This document shows positions 51,901 through 64,000 of a DNA stretch of 64,000 bases, in pieces. The notes beneath the pieces were generated by a model. It saw only the letters and a list, made by a program, of their open reading frames with translations. It made no database searches and was not told where the DNA came from. The translations under genes were made by a program, and so were the position numbers. The stretch is from assembly GCA_026413225.1 (NCBI GenBank), contig CM048552.1, forward strand, positions 131,081,053-131,145,052, written 5' to 3'. This DNA comes from Otis tarda (taxonomy: Eukaryota > Chordata > Aves > Otidiformes > Otididae). The first letter of the stretch is position 1, and the number at the start of each line of letters is the position of its first letter.

Positions 51901-54900
51901 CGTAGACAACTGAGCCTGATGGCTGCTTAGCACTGTGGAGTTCAGCTGGCACCGGGGAAACCTGCTCCCATGTGCCTTAGCCTGTGGATTGCTGCGTACC
52001 TTGTCTAAATGGTGATTTGTGTAACAGCAGTTTCCTCAAGCTGTGCTTTAAAAGAAATCAGGGTAGCTGCTGCTGTGGTTTTGTACAAAGCCTGATGCAA
52101 TTAGGTAGATGCTGAGGAGGGAGGTCTCTGTGGAAACCCACCAAGCTTCTGGGTGCTGCTCAGGGTTACGTGTCTCAGGTACTCCACTGAGCAAGCTTGT
52201 CAAAACTCATATCTGTAGATGGGCATGAGCACAGTTTGAGGTTACAGTGTAGTTGGACCTTGATTTTGAGGATCACAATTTTGGAGTTAAACACCTATGT
52301 CCCACTTGCACCTTAGGCATCTAAGTTGCTGGGACTCTTCCCTCAGTACTAAGGCACACAATCCCATCGCCACTCAGTGGGAACTATGCTCCTAAATCGC
52401 TTAAGTGCTTCTCAAAATCCCACTCCAAATTTGAATACACAAATTACATGTTGTTCATTGTTCAGAGTGAATGGGCCTCTGTGTCTTTTTGCAGCCAGAT
52501 CCAGGACTCATACGGATACAGCTGTGGGAGTGCTCCAACAGAAGCTGCTACATGTAAATTCAGAGAGATGCCTTTCTGCAGAGCTGAGCAAAATAAATCT
52601 TTTTCCACAGAAACTGTAAACTATGTTGGTGGAAATTCAAAACAGAAAAATAATTGGTCTTGGATGCGTGTTTTTTAGCAGCAGGTGATTCCACTTACCT
52701 TTTCCTTCTATTTCTCTGTGGGAAGCATACTTTTTTCTTTTTTTTTTTTTTTCTTTTCAGTTTCTTTGGTCAAAAAACTATTTTGTGTTGTTAAACAAGG
52801 TGTCATGGGGAAGTTTACTTGTCCCATATATCTTCCACTCAATCCTAATACCTCGTATCTAAATGCTAGCCTGTCACAGGTTGCAAAATCAAATATTAAC
52901 AGTACAGTCTTGTACAGACAACATGCTGTAATGCCTGCATTTATGTTTTGGGGAAATCTGTTTATTCCAGGAAAAAAAATAGGCTTACATTTGAAGCTCT
53001 AATAAATGACAAAACCCTATAAACACAACACATATATATATACTGGTTACTGGTGTGAAAGAACTTCTTGTGTACTGTAGCTGTATGTACAAAATACTAA
53101 ATGACAATAAGCTTTCCAAAAAAGAGACAATTACAACACTACCTGCAGTAGCTTTGAAGAAGCAAGATAATGCAAAGAATTAAGCATATCCTGCATGGGC
53201 AAGATGTCAGAATACACAGTTTTCTAATACAGTCGGTTACATGTCAAGTTAAATTAGCAGCCTGAGTATGATGTCTTGCCTTCATGCTTATGCATCTCTG
53301 AAGAGATCCTCTGGGTTATGTAAAAGACAGCTGTCAAATTTCCCAAGCTAGTTAAGACCTCTTGCTTTTCCATGGTAAGGAGACCACGAAATCCAGGACA
53401 AGAGTGTTTAATATTCAGAAGAGGCTGCAGAGAATGTGGGTTGGGGACAGACTATGTTGGGTTTTGGCAGTTCACATTCATTTTCTTATCACCCTTCCTT
53501 TTCCTACTGTGTGCCGTATTTTTTCAATGTGTTTTGCTTCATATGAAGTGCTAAGCATTTCAGGAAAAGTATTTGCAAAGTGCACAGAGATCTTTCAGTC
53601 TCAATTTGAATATTTTTAAAATAAAGCCATAGCCAATTTCGATCTCTTCTGTAACTATATTTGCAAGGATGTGACCGTTGTCCCAGGCCCTCTCTTTTTA
53701 TTGCACATGCCAAAATTATATTGAAAGAAGACAAGTGGATGAATAGTACCGTGATTAATCACAGTTCAATCGTGCTATGATGTTTTCTGTAGGCATATCA
53801 GATGTACACTATATTTATATGTAACAACACTCACTCATACATTATGAATTCTGTTGAGAAGAAGCCATATGACCAGGAGAAAGTAGCATTTTTAGAAATA
53901 GTAACTAGCACAGAGAGTCAAATGTGGGCTATTTGCAGTACAGCCTGGGTAAGGTGGCAGAAGAGGCAGAACTGAGGATGAATAAATTGGATATCACTGC
54001 CCAAACAGAGGCAGCTGAGATTTCTATTTTCTTGCTCGGAAAGGAGCCCCTTCTTAGCATCTCCAGGATCACAGAGCTTGCTGCCAATGCATTAAAAGCA
54101 AAGGAATCAATGTGAGAGAGCTTGGGGATGGGTATTGCTTCAGGAGTGGCAGTCCTTGGCTTGCCCCAGCCCCATCACTCCTGTACTCCCCATCCTTGTT
54201 CCTGCAACACAGCTATACTAGAGCAGTGAGCCGCATGGAAGTAACCCCCCCTGCCTTGGCACCTCAACGAGGACCACTCAACATCACTTCAGCTGACTGG
54301 GACCTCTGGGCACATCTTCTCTTTTAATTGAAGAGCAGTGCAGAGCAGTGCCCTTTGCCTTGCAGAGCTTCAAACTACCTGAGTGCTGGCAAAATCCCTG
54401 CAAAAATCCAAAAAGAGCTGAAATGATGACAGAGCTACATCTCATTGCCAAGACATTCGAACAAACCCACGGGCCCGGCAAAGCTCTCACTGGAGTTTAG
54501 CTCTGGGCAGCTGCTGAATTGAAGCGGGGCAGTTCTCTTTGTAACTTTAATTGTGGTTTGGTTGTGGGGTGGGGAGCACAGCGGGCAGCGGAGGAGGGCA
54601 CAGGAGGAGGGAGAGGCACCACGGCGAGCAAAGATTGCTTGGGTTTTAAGTGCTGAAGTGCCTTTTGTCTTTACGGCAAAGGCATCAGGGCATCATCTCC
54701 CTCTGTATGAAAAGGATCTGTAGAAGTTACACTGTTGTATTTTCTTCCCTTTCACTGTAATAGCAGAAGCAGGCACTTTGCACTGCGACCCTTCTGGGTT
54801 TCCCTGGCTACCACAGAAATCGTGTTTTTTTACTTCCCTCACCCTCTTCTCAATAATAACATAAAGGAACAGTGTGTCCTGTGGCTCTTTCAGCCATGCA

Positions 54901-57900
54901 AACGGCTAAAATGCGAAAGACTCTTTTCTGACAGTCATTTCTCTTCTTGTGCTCCCTGGGTTTGTCATTAACAAAGGCTTTTTCCCCCCAAAGCATTAAT
55001 TTTCAAATGAAATTGTGGTTTTACCATCTCGACTTATATCGTGATTCTAGCACAGAACATCGCCCGAAGGGCTGATGCTGAATCTAGTTTCTAGTTCAAA
55101 ATCTGTGGGGTTTTGGTGGGGTTTTGGGGGGTTTGGGAATTTTTTTTTTTTGTGTAAAAGAGGGGGAAATCATTGTTACAGTGAGATGAATGACAGTCAA
55201 AAGATACCTGTAAATATATATGGGGTTCATAGAGAGAGAAAGTTATTGTGACAGTAACTCTTAAGGGAAACTAGAGGGCAGGCTTCTAAAATACTTGAAG
55301 CTCTGTAAAGATGCAGCTAGGTACCACGTCAGCTTCCCCCCCCCCAAAAAGAAGTTACGTCCCTAACTCCTAGGGGTTTTGCATGTTTAACCAGCTAAAT
55401 GCTTTCAAAATACTATCCTGAGATGGCTTGGGAAGCCTATTGCATAAAAATAATAGTTATTGCCATGTATCAGCAGCCAAGCAACTTCTATTGTAAGTCT
55501 GCTAATTATTATACCCAATATAACTGAGTTGCTATTTCCTTATCCCTCCCTTCCTCTCAAGGTTGTTGTGTCATGAATTGTGTCTCATTGTATACCAGGA
55601 ATCACTTTGGACTGGATAGGGTTTTTTAATTATTATTACATATGCGAGTATTGCTTAGCATCTGCATGGGGCTTGGCTTCTGATCGGTTCATTGCGGGAT
55701 GTTTACAAGGACCCTTGCAGGGGCAGAGAAAAATTGAGAGAAGTGAACTGTCATGATCAAATTGGCGAGGAAGAAGTGAAATTAATAGAAAATGTTTTTT
55801 TTTTTTTTTAACTTCTCATGGTCCAGTCTTCGAATCTGGGGGAGATGGGGCATACAGTATAATTTTTAGGGCTTGGAGTTGTCAAAATTAATCTTGAAGG
55901 ACAGCATTAAAGTGTTTGGCATCACACACCTGAATGAAGATGGAGATCAAGGCAGCAGGAGACTGAGATGAGGCAGAGGCTGTGGAACCAGTTTGGACAT
56001 ACTCATTTTATGTTATACTGCAGAGCTGGCCCCTGCCCTCAGCTGGACCACAAAGATGCAGTTATAGCTGGGGTTAAACCATACTATTTAGGGTTTAAAA
56101 ATGCTGAATATTTCTCCCCTGATTAGAGAAACTAGCTTTGTTCAGCAGCTTCTGGACAGTAGGAGTGTTGAGCAGGAATTAGCGTTTCCAAGTCTGGCAG
56201 ACATGAAGTTGTCAGCCCTTGGAAGCCCCCATCAAGGAGGTGGACCAGCCTCTTGGCAGACCGATGAGGAGCCAGCATGGGGGCTGATAAGAAACTGTCC
56301 AGATCAGTCATGCTCAATGTTCCATGTTGCATCTGGAGAATTACTGAATGCAAGATATTTCCATAAGAAGTTACACTTTCAAAGCATAAAACTTTCCCAG
56401 TGGAGAAATGTTCCATCAGAAAATGTTGGACCAGTATGACTCTTGGCATATGCTAAGGTACAAAAGCTCATTGCATTTTAAATAAACTTCAGCAGCCTCA
56501 GTCCATGCCAACTCTCAAACAACAAATCAAGCAAACGCGACTTTTTCTCCCATAATTATCCAACCTAATAATTCTCTTGTCATTTTCCCCTTTTGCTTCA
56601 CTGAAGGAAGAAAGGTTGTGTTTGCAGTACACCAAGATGTTGTTTGTTTCTAGTTTCACTGCCCTGGAATTTAAAATTCGTAAACAGTCATGATATAACT
56701 ATATATAGCTTTAATCCCAAATTATGTATGTACAAACAACACCAAAATTCAATTACCTTCAGGACACACATGGTCAGACTTGATTTTATAAAACATTTTT
56801 TTTACATAGTCCTTTCTAAAACCAGCATGAAATGTGCATTTTCTTTAGGGGCAAATGAAAGACAAAGTTTGCCTTGCCAAGGTTTGAACACATGGCTTTT
56901 CAAAGTCTAACAAATTAACACCTAATGCTTAGACCTTTCCCCTCAAACATTAAAGTTGCATGAGAGATGGAGAGTATTTGCGCTGAAAAATGAATGGCAG
57001 AACTAGCATCCTGGAGGATATGTGCATTCTGAAGAAAAATGAAATAAAAATGTTCAGACAATGTTGAAGAGAGGTAGGAACTGAAAAATCAGGCACTAAG
57101 GGGGGGAGTATTTATGTGTTCATCGGTGCAGATGAATTAACTGTACAGCCTGCCTTATGTAGTGTTACCTGAAAACTATGATTTATAAAAGTTTTCTCCT
57201 GACCATCTCATATCTGCAATATTATGTGTGGTTACAAAACGAATACAGTAATTCTGATTCATCTTTTGTACATACCAGTATGTCTCTGATGTAACTTATC
57301 TCACTTTAAGTATAAGGGAAAGAAAATTTGGTACCTATGTCTTAACTTTTGGATATGAATAAGCACTATTTGGCTACGTGTTCAGTCTTAACTGATTAAC
57401 TAATACTCACGTATCAGTTAATAATTTATCAATGATATAATTTTAATATGTGCTTTTTATCATTTAGTTCCTCAACTTTTTCTGAAAATGAAAAAAAAAA
57501 TCAACTCCAAAAATGTCGGCAGGCAACAAAGAGCCATGGCATGTTAGAAATGCCATTAGTGAGGGCATGTACTTGTGGGCTCCGTAGGAGTCAGCAGCAT
57601 GCCAGGTATTTCACTTTCCACAGCCTTTGCCCCTGCAACTCTACGTTCTCCCGTGAAATAAAAATTCAGAATCTCTTGCTTAGAATTTTTAATGTAAAAA
57701 TTACAAATAATTTTTTTTAACCCTTCTCAGTATATGAAAAACATGCGGGTACCAAGCAGTGTTGATTACAACTGGGCATGCACCTCTGGAAAAAATGCCA
57801 GCTTATCAGGAGTAATAAATGGCAGCCAGCATGACAATGACAAAAAACATGAGCATTCAGGTGTGAAATCAGAGAACCTTTCCAGCAGCAGCATTTTGCT

Positions 57901-60900
57901 TTGTGAGATGTTGCATTTAGATTTGTGAGAAAGTTTTTTACATAATTTAGAGTAAAGCTTTAATATTTTATTGAAGATCTGGCACCAAATGAAGTGCCAG
58001 CATAAAGGAAGTCTGAGGCAAATGCCTTCCTCCAGAATCTCTTTTATGTAGTAAAACAACTTAATTGAGAGTCATTGTTCATCATTTAATTATGTAGCAC
58101 AGTTACGCATTTTAGGTTCATATGGCAGGAAACAGCATGATCTTGAGGGTGATAGCCCACTCCTAGAAAGGCTTTTACTGCACTGTTTGAGGGACTACAA
58201 TAAGACTACTGAAAGGATGCAACTGGAGGGGTCCTTACCTTACCATAAAAATGTCAGTAAAAATCCAATTTCTCCAAATTTCAGCCTCCCAAAATCAACT
58301 GTTTTTCTAGAAAAACAAAACTGGGTAGCCTGAATTTTCACAGAAAAGCACAAAACATCTGGGGTTTTTCAATTTCCTGAGAAAGAATCAAAATTTTTAA
58401 ACTGAAGCAGACACTTTTTGCAAGAAGCTTTGTTTTGTTAGATTTTGAGCTTCCTGTCCACCCTAAATAACAAATAACATTTCTGAGTACTTGCAGCACC
58501 TGTTGTTCAACAGCTTCAAACTGTTGATGCTAAGAGTCTGGTGCAGACACAGGCCATTAAGATGATTGTTACAAAATTTTATAGTCCAAGTTACTGACTG
58601 AGGGTTTACAAGGCTGCAGAATGCCACACCAAACATCCTCCTTCGCCTCTGGGCACAGTTCCTGGGGGTGGTTGGCCCATGCAGCTGCCTGTGGGTCGCT
58701 CTGAGCTGAGTACCCGGCTGAGGCATGTGCGAGGCTGGTGGGGTGAAGCTTCCACTGGAGGGAGTGGGACTGCCATGAGAGCAGGCAGGAAGGTTTTGAG
58801 AAGTGCAAAATGCCGTTGGTTGCCCAGCTTGTGCTGCCCTACGTGGGCCGTGAGAGGGTGTGACTTTTCGGAGATGTCATGCTTGTGATGGGTTAGCTCA
58901 TAATCCAACCCAAAGGCTGTGGCCCTCACGCTCAGAAGTCACTTTGAAACAATCAAGGAATTCTGGTTTTTAGCTTTATAATAATTTGACCGTATTTTAT
59001 CCAGGTTACACAGCACAACATCAGTCATTGTGTTCTTACCTCTTGTACTTTAGCTGCAGACACCTGTGAGGCATTTCACCCCCAGTTATCTCTGTGGTGG
59101 GCTATCAAGCTCTGACTGTAGGTAGTTTCTGCGGCAAGAGCACTAACTGCCATATACATTTTCTCCTAGTTGGAAACTTTGCTTTCAGAGACACATCCTT
59201 GTGGAGAAACCTCAGTCATGCAATTAATTCTCAGCAGGTGCATTTCATATGGCATCAATGATTGCCTCCTTACAGAGCCTTCATCATTCTCAGTACAACA
59301 AAGATGTCCCATTGTTTCAAATGTCACAGTTGTTTTTTTTTTACTTCTAGTGGTTGATTTTTATTGCTGCTTTTTTTTCTGTACTGAACATTTTATCAAT
59401 CATTATTTTATTTCTAATAGCGCTTAGTGTGGCCCCTTCTTTACATATCTTTGTCCTGTAGGCATCACAATTACGAGTCTGAGTGGTTTTTTCATAAGGG
59501 GCCCTAGCAACATCTTTTCATTTTCAGTGCACCATCACTAAGGTGCATTTCTGCCGGCTATTTTTTTTGCCCTGGGCCTGCAAGCTGCTAAGTGGTTTTG
59601 GTTATCGTTGGAAAAATCAATAGGATTTGTAGCGCCTCGAAAGAGTTAATAAGCACTTTGCAGGATCAGATCTTAGGCCTTGGCTTCCTTGCTGATGAAT
59701 TTGCTACATCAATGATTCCTGAAGTTTCACCCTCTCTGTTAGCTTTTGCCTTGAGAATCTGAATTGCTATTATGGGGAATGAAAATGAAATAAAACTAAA
59801 CTGTCCTGGATATCCCTTTCCAATCTCTGTGCCATGTTTTTTTTTACTGCTTAAGCCTTTTAAGTCGTGTGGCTTCATTAACTGACTATTTGGGCATACT
59901 TGCCAATATGATCAGGATGATACCTTAAAAAGAGGACCAAGCCCTTGAGTGGTGCCTATACTGAGAATCCAAATGCTTTTCAAAGCAGAGGTGGTACAGG
60001 TGAATGAGAATAGCTTAACATGAACTCAGTGAACAATTTTCCCCCCATATTGATTAATAATTACAAATAAAAAAATTACTTCATCTAAATGACAGCTAGC
60101 AGCCCATCACATATTGTTTTAGGCAACTTTCTGATCTCAGCCAAGAGATGCCCAAACAAAAGGAAAAAAAAATTACTAATAAGACTGAGGAGACAGAAAA
60201 GTTCAGAACACATTTCCATGCTCTAGAGAGGGTAATGTTTGTAACAAGTTACAAATCCTAAACCTTTGGAGTTAGTACTAGTCAGGAAGTAGAGGCGTTT
60301 GTTATGGGAAGAAGTTATTTCTTTTTCATTGGAAATGCTGAAATCTGTGGGGGTTTTTTCCACTGTTGAAACTGATACTAGTTGCAACATCTTGAACTCT
60401 CAGGAACCACATATGATAGCATTTGGGTTGTCTACATCTGGGTTCCACTTACCAAGAAAAATGAAAGACAGTATAACTCATGTCAAGTATCATGGCTTTA
60501 TGAACATTAGGTCTTTTCAGAGAACAAAAATGTAGAATTGATGTTCTTTATGAAATTTTGGAAAAAGACTGATTGATAAAGAAAATGCGAGGTTTTTCTT
60601 CTCAAGAGAAAGAAATTCTCGGGAGAAATAATTTAGAAAAAAAAGAGAAATATTTCAGTATGATATTTACCAAGTATTTCAGCAGCCTTTACTCTTGGGA
60701 GCTCTCCTGGGAGGTGATGGCAAACTGGGGAGTTGCCAGGTGTGTGATGCCTGCCCCAAAGCTTCCCACTCTGAACATGGAGCCCAGGACCTCTAAGGAC
60801 TCCAGCTCCATCTAAGGTTTGTAAGGCTGCCTGACCCCTTACTGCAAATCCACAGCTAGAAGCTTGGAGATACCAGAGCCCAGGGTCAGTCCAAAATTTC

Positions 60901-62462
60901 TAGGGCTTTCAAAGCCTCTCCTTAGAAGTCAGAGCCCTGAAGTACCTAGACAGATGGAGAACTCCCACAGGTTCCCAACTGTTTGACTGCAGAACATTGC
61001 TTGGACACCCTCTAAGAGCTGCCACCTCTGCTTGGCTCTCTGGTCTGTGGCAGTGAAGGATGTTTGAGGGAAGGAAAAAAGTCTACCTTGAGAAAAACTT
61101 CAAGATGCCAACTGCACTGTTGTCTTCTCAAGATAAGAAGATAACTGCAGCTGCTGAGTAAGTGAAGAAGAAGTCTTTACAATGGAATTTTTCCTTTTGA
61201 ATAACAACTGTCCTAGAGACCAGCTGATCCATCCAAATCATTGGATTTTACTGTTGTTACATGGTTAGTCCAATGACAACTAATGGGAAATACTGGGTCC
61301 TTCAGGGAACTGATAGACTTCTGTGCTTACACAATACTTAGTCATTTGCTTTAGAAAGTTAAAAAAAAAAATGTCTGATATATAGAATAGAAAGAAGCTA
61401 AGCTGCTGCATCCACTGGCTTCAATCAGGATTCCATGCACAAACCTCACCATGAATAATATTCACATGTATGATTTGTTGGTGCCCTCTCTTGTTCCTGC
61501 TTTTTAACTCCCTGGGAACCACTTGCATAAATCAGCTGCTGTGCCCCAAGTGGTTGCAATCTCCAAATAACTAAGGGAACAACCTAGCAACCATGCACAG
61601 TTTAATGCTGCTGCACTGAGCCAAAAATTCTCCAAAGAGCTTCAGGCACATACTGGTATCTAATCTGGTTTTTTACCACTTAAACTCTTATGGCAGCCAT
61701 CAGGTCAGTGCAACTCCATTCTTTTTAATTGCATTATACCAGCTAAGTCCCCAATTTATAACTTTCAAAAATGCCACAGATTTGTTTGTTATTTGTCAGG
61801 AAAGAAATCTGCTGCCATGTCATATTGATCTGAAAGACCTCCATTCGATAGCTGTCACTTCAGAGCCACTGGGCTAAATTGTGTCTCTTTTGCAAGTTCC
61901 TTTGCTGACAAAGCTTTGTGTCAGTGTAGGTAACAAGAAATTTTGACAACAGTATAACACGAGGAATGTTTTCACTTGATTGGTTTTTTTGTCTTAAATG
62001 GAGAAGTCTATTGTGGTTGACTAGACACGCTGTTCCACAGTACTTTGCTGCAGATCCCTTGTGCACGCACTGCCAAACCACAAACAGTGGAAAGGGTCAA
62101 AGCTGTCCTTGGTTCCCTATGTCATACTGTCGGAAGACACATGTAAATTAATTTGAGGAACAACATATGTATGAGAAAGTGAGCATATGGCTTTCAATAA
62201 TTTCTTCATGGTGAAGATGGGCAAAGTTAATTATCAAAAAGATTATTTTTGTATTTTAGTGGAAAATACTTTCTTTTTATCTAACGTTCTTTATCAGACA
62301 AATTTAAAGAATAAAAGTTATGACTCATTTTTGTTTTGAAATTCTGTGTGTATGTGTATGCGCAACCTGAATCACCATTTTTGGCTCCTTCCTCACATAT
62401 TTTGACTGACTGTAGGTAAAGTGCAAAAAAAATATGAGAAATTATTTAATCTTCCCATTATT
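45951..62462. other. Gene-poor interval right of SMPX
   Basis: About 16.5 kb in which I recognise no coding exon, RNA gene or repeat family beyond homopolymers and the G4 motif at 55.1 kb. Locally GC-richer stretches at 50.7-51.3, 54.1-54.6, 58.6-58.9 and 60.7-61.0 kb have no identity I can support. By synteny with human Xp22, KLHL34 and CNKSR2 would be expected further right; the single-exon KLHL34 ORF is not present here. Confidence 0.6.
55107..55137 (+). other. G-quadruplex motif
   Basis: Four G tracts (4, 4, 6 and 3) have loops of seven, four and three bases, made mostly of T. It resembles ciliate-type GGGGTTTT telomere repeat but is too short and irregular to be a telomeric relic. A 12-base T run follows. 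Confidence 0.7.
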
Positions 62463-62572
62463 TCACAGAATCACAGAATGATTGAGGTTGGAAGGGACCT
62501 CTGGAGGTCATCTGGTCCAAACTCTCTGCTCAAGAAGGGCTACCTAGCGCAGGCTGTCCAGGACTATGCCCA
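62463..62572 (-). mobile_element. CR1 LINE, 3'-tip fragment
   Basis: The plus strand reads TCACAGAATCACAGAATGAT, then GAGGTTGGAAGGGACCTCTG and GAGGTCATCTGGTCCAAACT, the CR1 3' tip in minus orientation. The word order GAGGTTGGAAGGGACCTCTGGAG marks a different CR1 subfamily from the copies at 4.6 and 17.6 kb. It is heavily 5' truncated. Confidence 0.93.
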
Positions 62573-64000
62573 GAAAATATAAATGAGAGCAAATATATTT
62601 TAAAAGATATATGAGAGATGCTGAGACATAAAAAAAAGTCACTGTTATCATCCTGACAGAAATGTAACAAACGTGTTGAAATAACTTGCAAAAAGCATGC
62701 AAGAAATCGTATTTTAATTTAAAGTAGGCTTTTTCATTTAGTCAATCAGCTACCACTGGGAGAGGGTCAAAGGATGGTCTCCCCTTTGCCACTGAAATCC
62801 TCTCTGATTTCTCATCATAGTATTAATATGTTAAGCTGGAGCGGATTTGACTTCCTACTGCTTCTTCCACCATCTGTATGGACAGTGATTCCAGATAAGA
62901 TATAAATGTTAAAGAACTTGGACAGGAGAAGATGATCTTAGCAGGTGATGCTCACTGAAGGGAAGTGAGGGCAGACAAATTAAAGCAGATCCCTTGGCAC
63001 TTTAGATTGCAGTCTCAGGAAGAACAAGGCTTTTACCAGATGTGTAGGAGAATTATGGAGTCAAAGGAGATAGTCCAGCTTTATTTCACATTCTCAATTC
63101 ACTAAAGCAATTTCCTCGCATTTATCTTTTTCCCAAGATTTTCCTCATAAAGATCAGTGTGTTTGTAATTCTAGGCTAGTTCTGCTGCAGACTAACAAAA
63201 GTTCATGAACTCTGTCCCCTTCTTACCTTACTGAAACTGATACCCTTTTCATTCCCAGGATGCTTTTTGCTAGGAATGCCCAGATGTCATTTAGAAGTTG
63301 TGGGAACAAAACTCTTTCCTGGGTCTCCTGACTCCATAGGAAGTCATTACCTTCATTTCCCACTTGTACTTTTGCAGAGGCTTTTTTTTTGACCATTTTA
63401 ATCACATTTTTCTGATGGCTGCAAAATTTTGTCCAAGCAGCCATGCCTGTTGTCCATGTGCAATGCCCACGGTGTGTAATGAATGTTTTCAGTTGATTAT
63501 AATCTTCAGAGCTTGCATGATTTAAATCATGCTTCACAGCTTGGTTAAACAGTATTGTAGAGAAAAGACCCAGTTCTCCAGCTGTAACCCTTGCTGTCCT
63601 CTCCCAAGTAGAGGGCTTCTTGTTGCCTTTTCTTAAATGTTGCATGCATGGCTGTGATAGTGGTGAGTAAGAGATCTATAAATGGGTTCTGGTGAGGAGT
63701 AAACATCATGTGGTCATTCACTTTGGAAGCTTGTCGAGTGGAAGGCATTTACTGAACTTTGGTGTGCTTGCTATAATCGCTGACTTTCTGTGAAGTTCTA
63801 ATGGAATATGTCTGTTTTCTCCTTTGTAAAGTTACTTCTTATAAAACAGGCTGCCTTAACAGAATCTTGGAGTTAAATATATAAGGCTGGAAACTGTAAA
63901 CAGACTTTATTTAGTCCTCAGGTGATTTATACATGGTCTTTAATTATACAATATTAGCAGATCTGGAGATACAGTCAATTCTGGTTTCATTTAATGTTTC
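62573..64000. other. Right-edge region, no gene recognised
   Basis: AT-rich DNA. The longest frame is 140 codons on the minus strand at 63223-63645. A frame of that length is expected a few times by chance in 64 kb, and its peptide matches nothing I recognise. Confidence 0.5.

Noticed and set aside
63223-63748. A 140-codon minus-strand frame with an overlapping 67-codon frame
   Set aside because: Given the base composition a few frames of this length are expected by chance. I recognise no domain and see no splice or promoter context.
42600-64000. KLHL34 or CNKSR2 exons, expected by synteny to the right of SMPX
   Set aside because: No kelch or BTB frame and no recognisable CNKSR2 residues are present. 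They probably lie beyond the window.

Overview
The window is avian nuclear DNA from an AT-rich, gene-poor stretch of the macrochromosomal type. The bird assignment rests on several CR1 LINE copies with the avian CR1 3' end, two solo LTRs that resemble avian endogenous retrovirus LTRs, and two vertebrate genes with short exons and long introns. No RNA gene, CRISPR array, operon or novel multi-gene system is visible.

Layout. From 1 to about 13.35 kb lies the 5' part of MBTPS2 (site-2 protease) on the minus strand. Exons 1-5 are resolved at 13243-13317, 8016-8164, 6188-6326, 2540-2643 and 284-411, all with GT-AG junctions and consistent phases. They encode the first ~199 residues, including the HEVGH zinc-binding motif; the remaining exons lie off the left edge. 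A CpG island covers exon 1 and the promoter, with a perfect CRE palindrome, an NRF1-type palindrome and an overlapping upstream ORF. A solo LTR lies about 1 kb upstream of the start codon.

From about 13.6 to 30.4 kb is a non-coding interval with a 1.7 kb chimeric CR1. From 30.4 to 40.1 kb lies SMPX (small muscle protein) on the plus strand. Its three coding exons at 30406-30465, 36003-36092 and 39975-40128 give a complete 89-residue protein. The 5' non-coding exon and the final 3'UTR exon could not be fixed. A second solo LTR (about 40.68-41.77 kb) sits just past the stop-codon exon, probably inside the 3'UTR intron. From about 42 kb to the right edge no coding gene is recognisable; only CR1 fragments, homopolymers and one G-quadruplex motif stand out.

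The two genes are head-to-head neighbours, the same arrangement as SMPX and MBTPS2 on human Xp22.1. The human Xp block corresponds to an autosomal region in birds (chicken chromosome 1). They are functionally unrelated: MBTPS2 is a ubiquitous Golgi intramembrane protease with a housekeeping-type promoter, and SMPX is a small striated-muscle cytoskeletal protein. The points most worth a second look are the missing poly-serine tract in the avian site-2 protease, the upstream ORF over its start codon, the CR1 chimera, and the SMPX start and 3'UTR structure.
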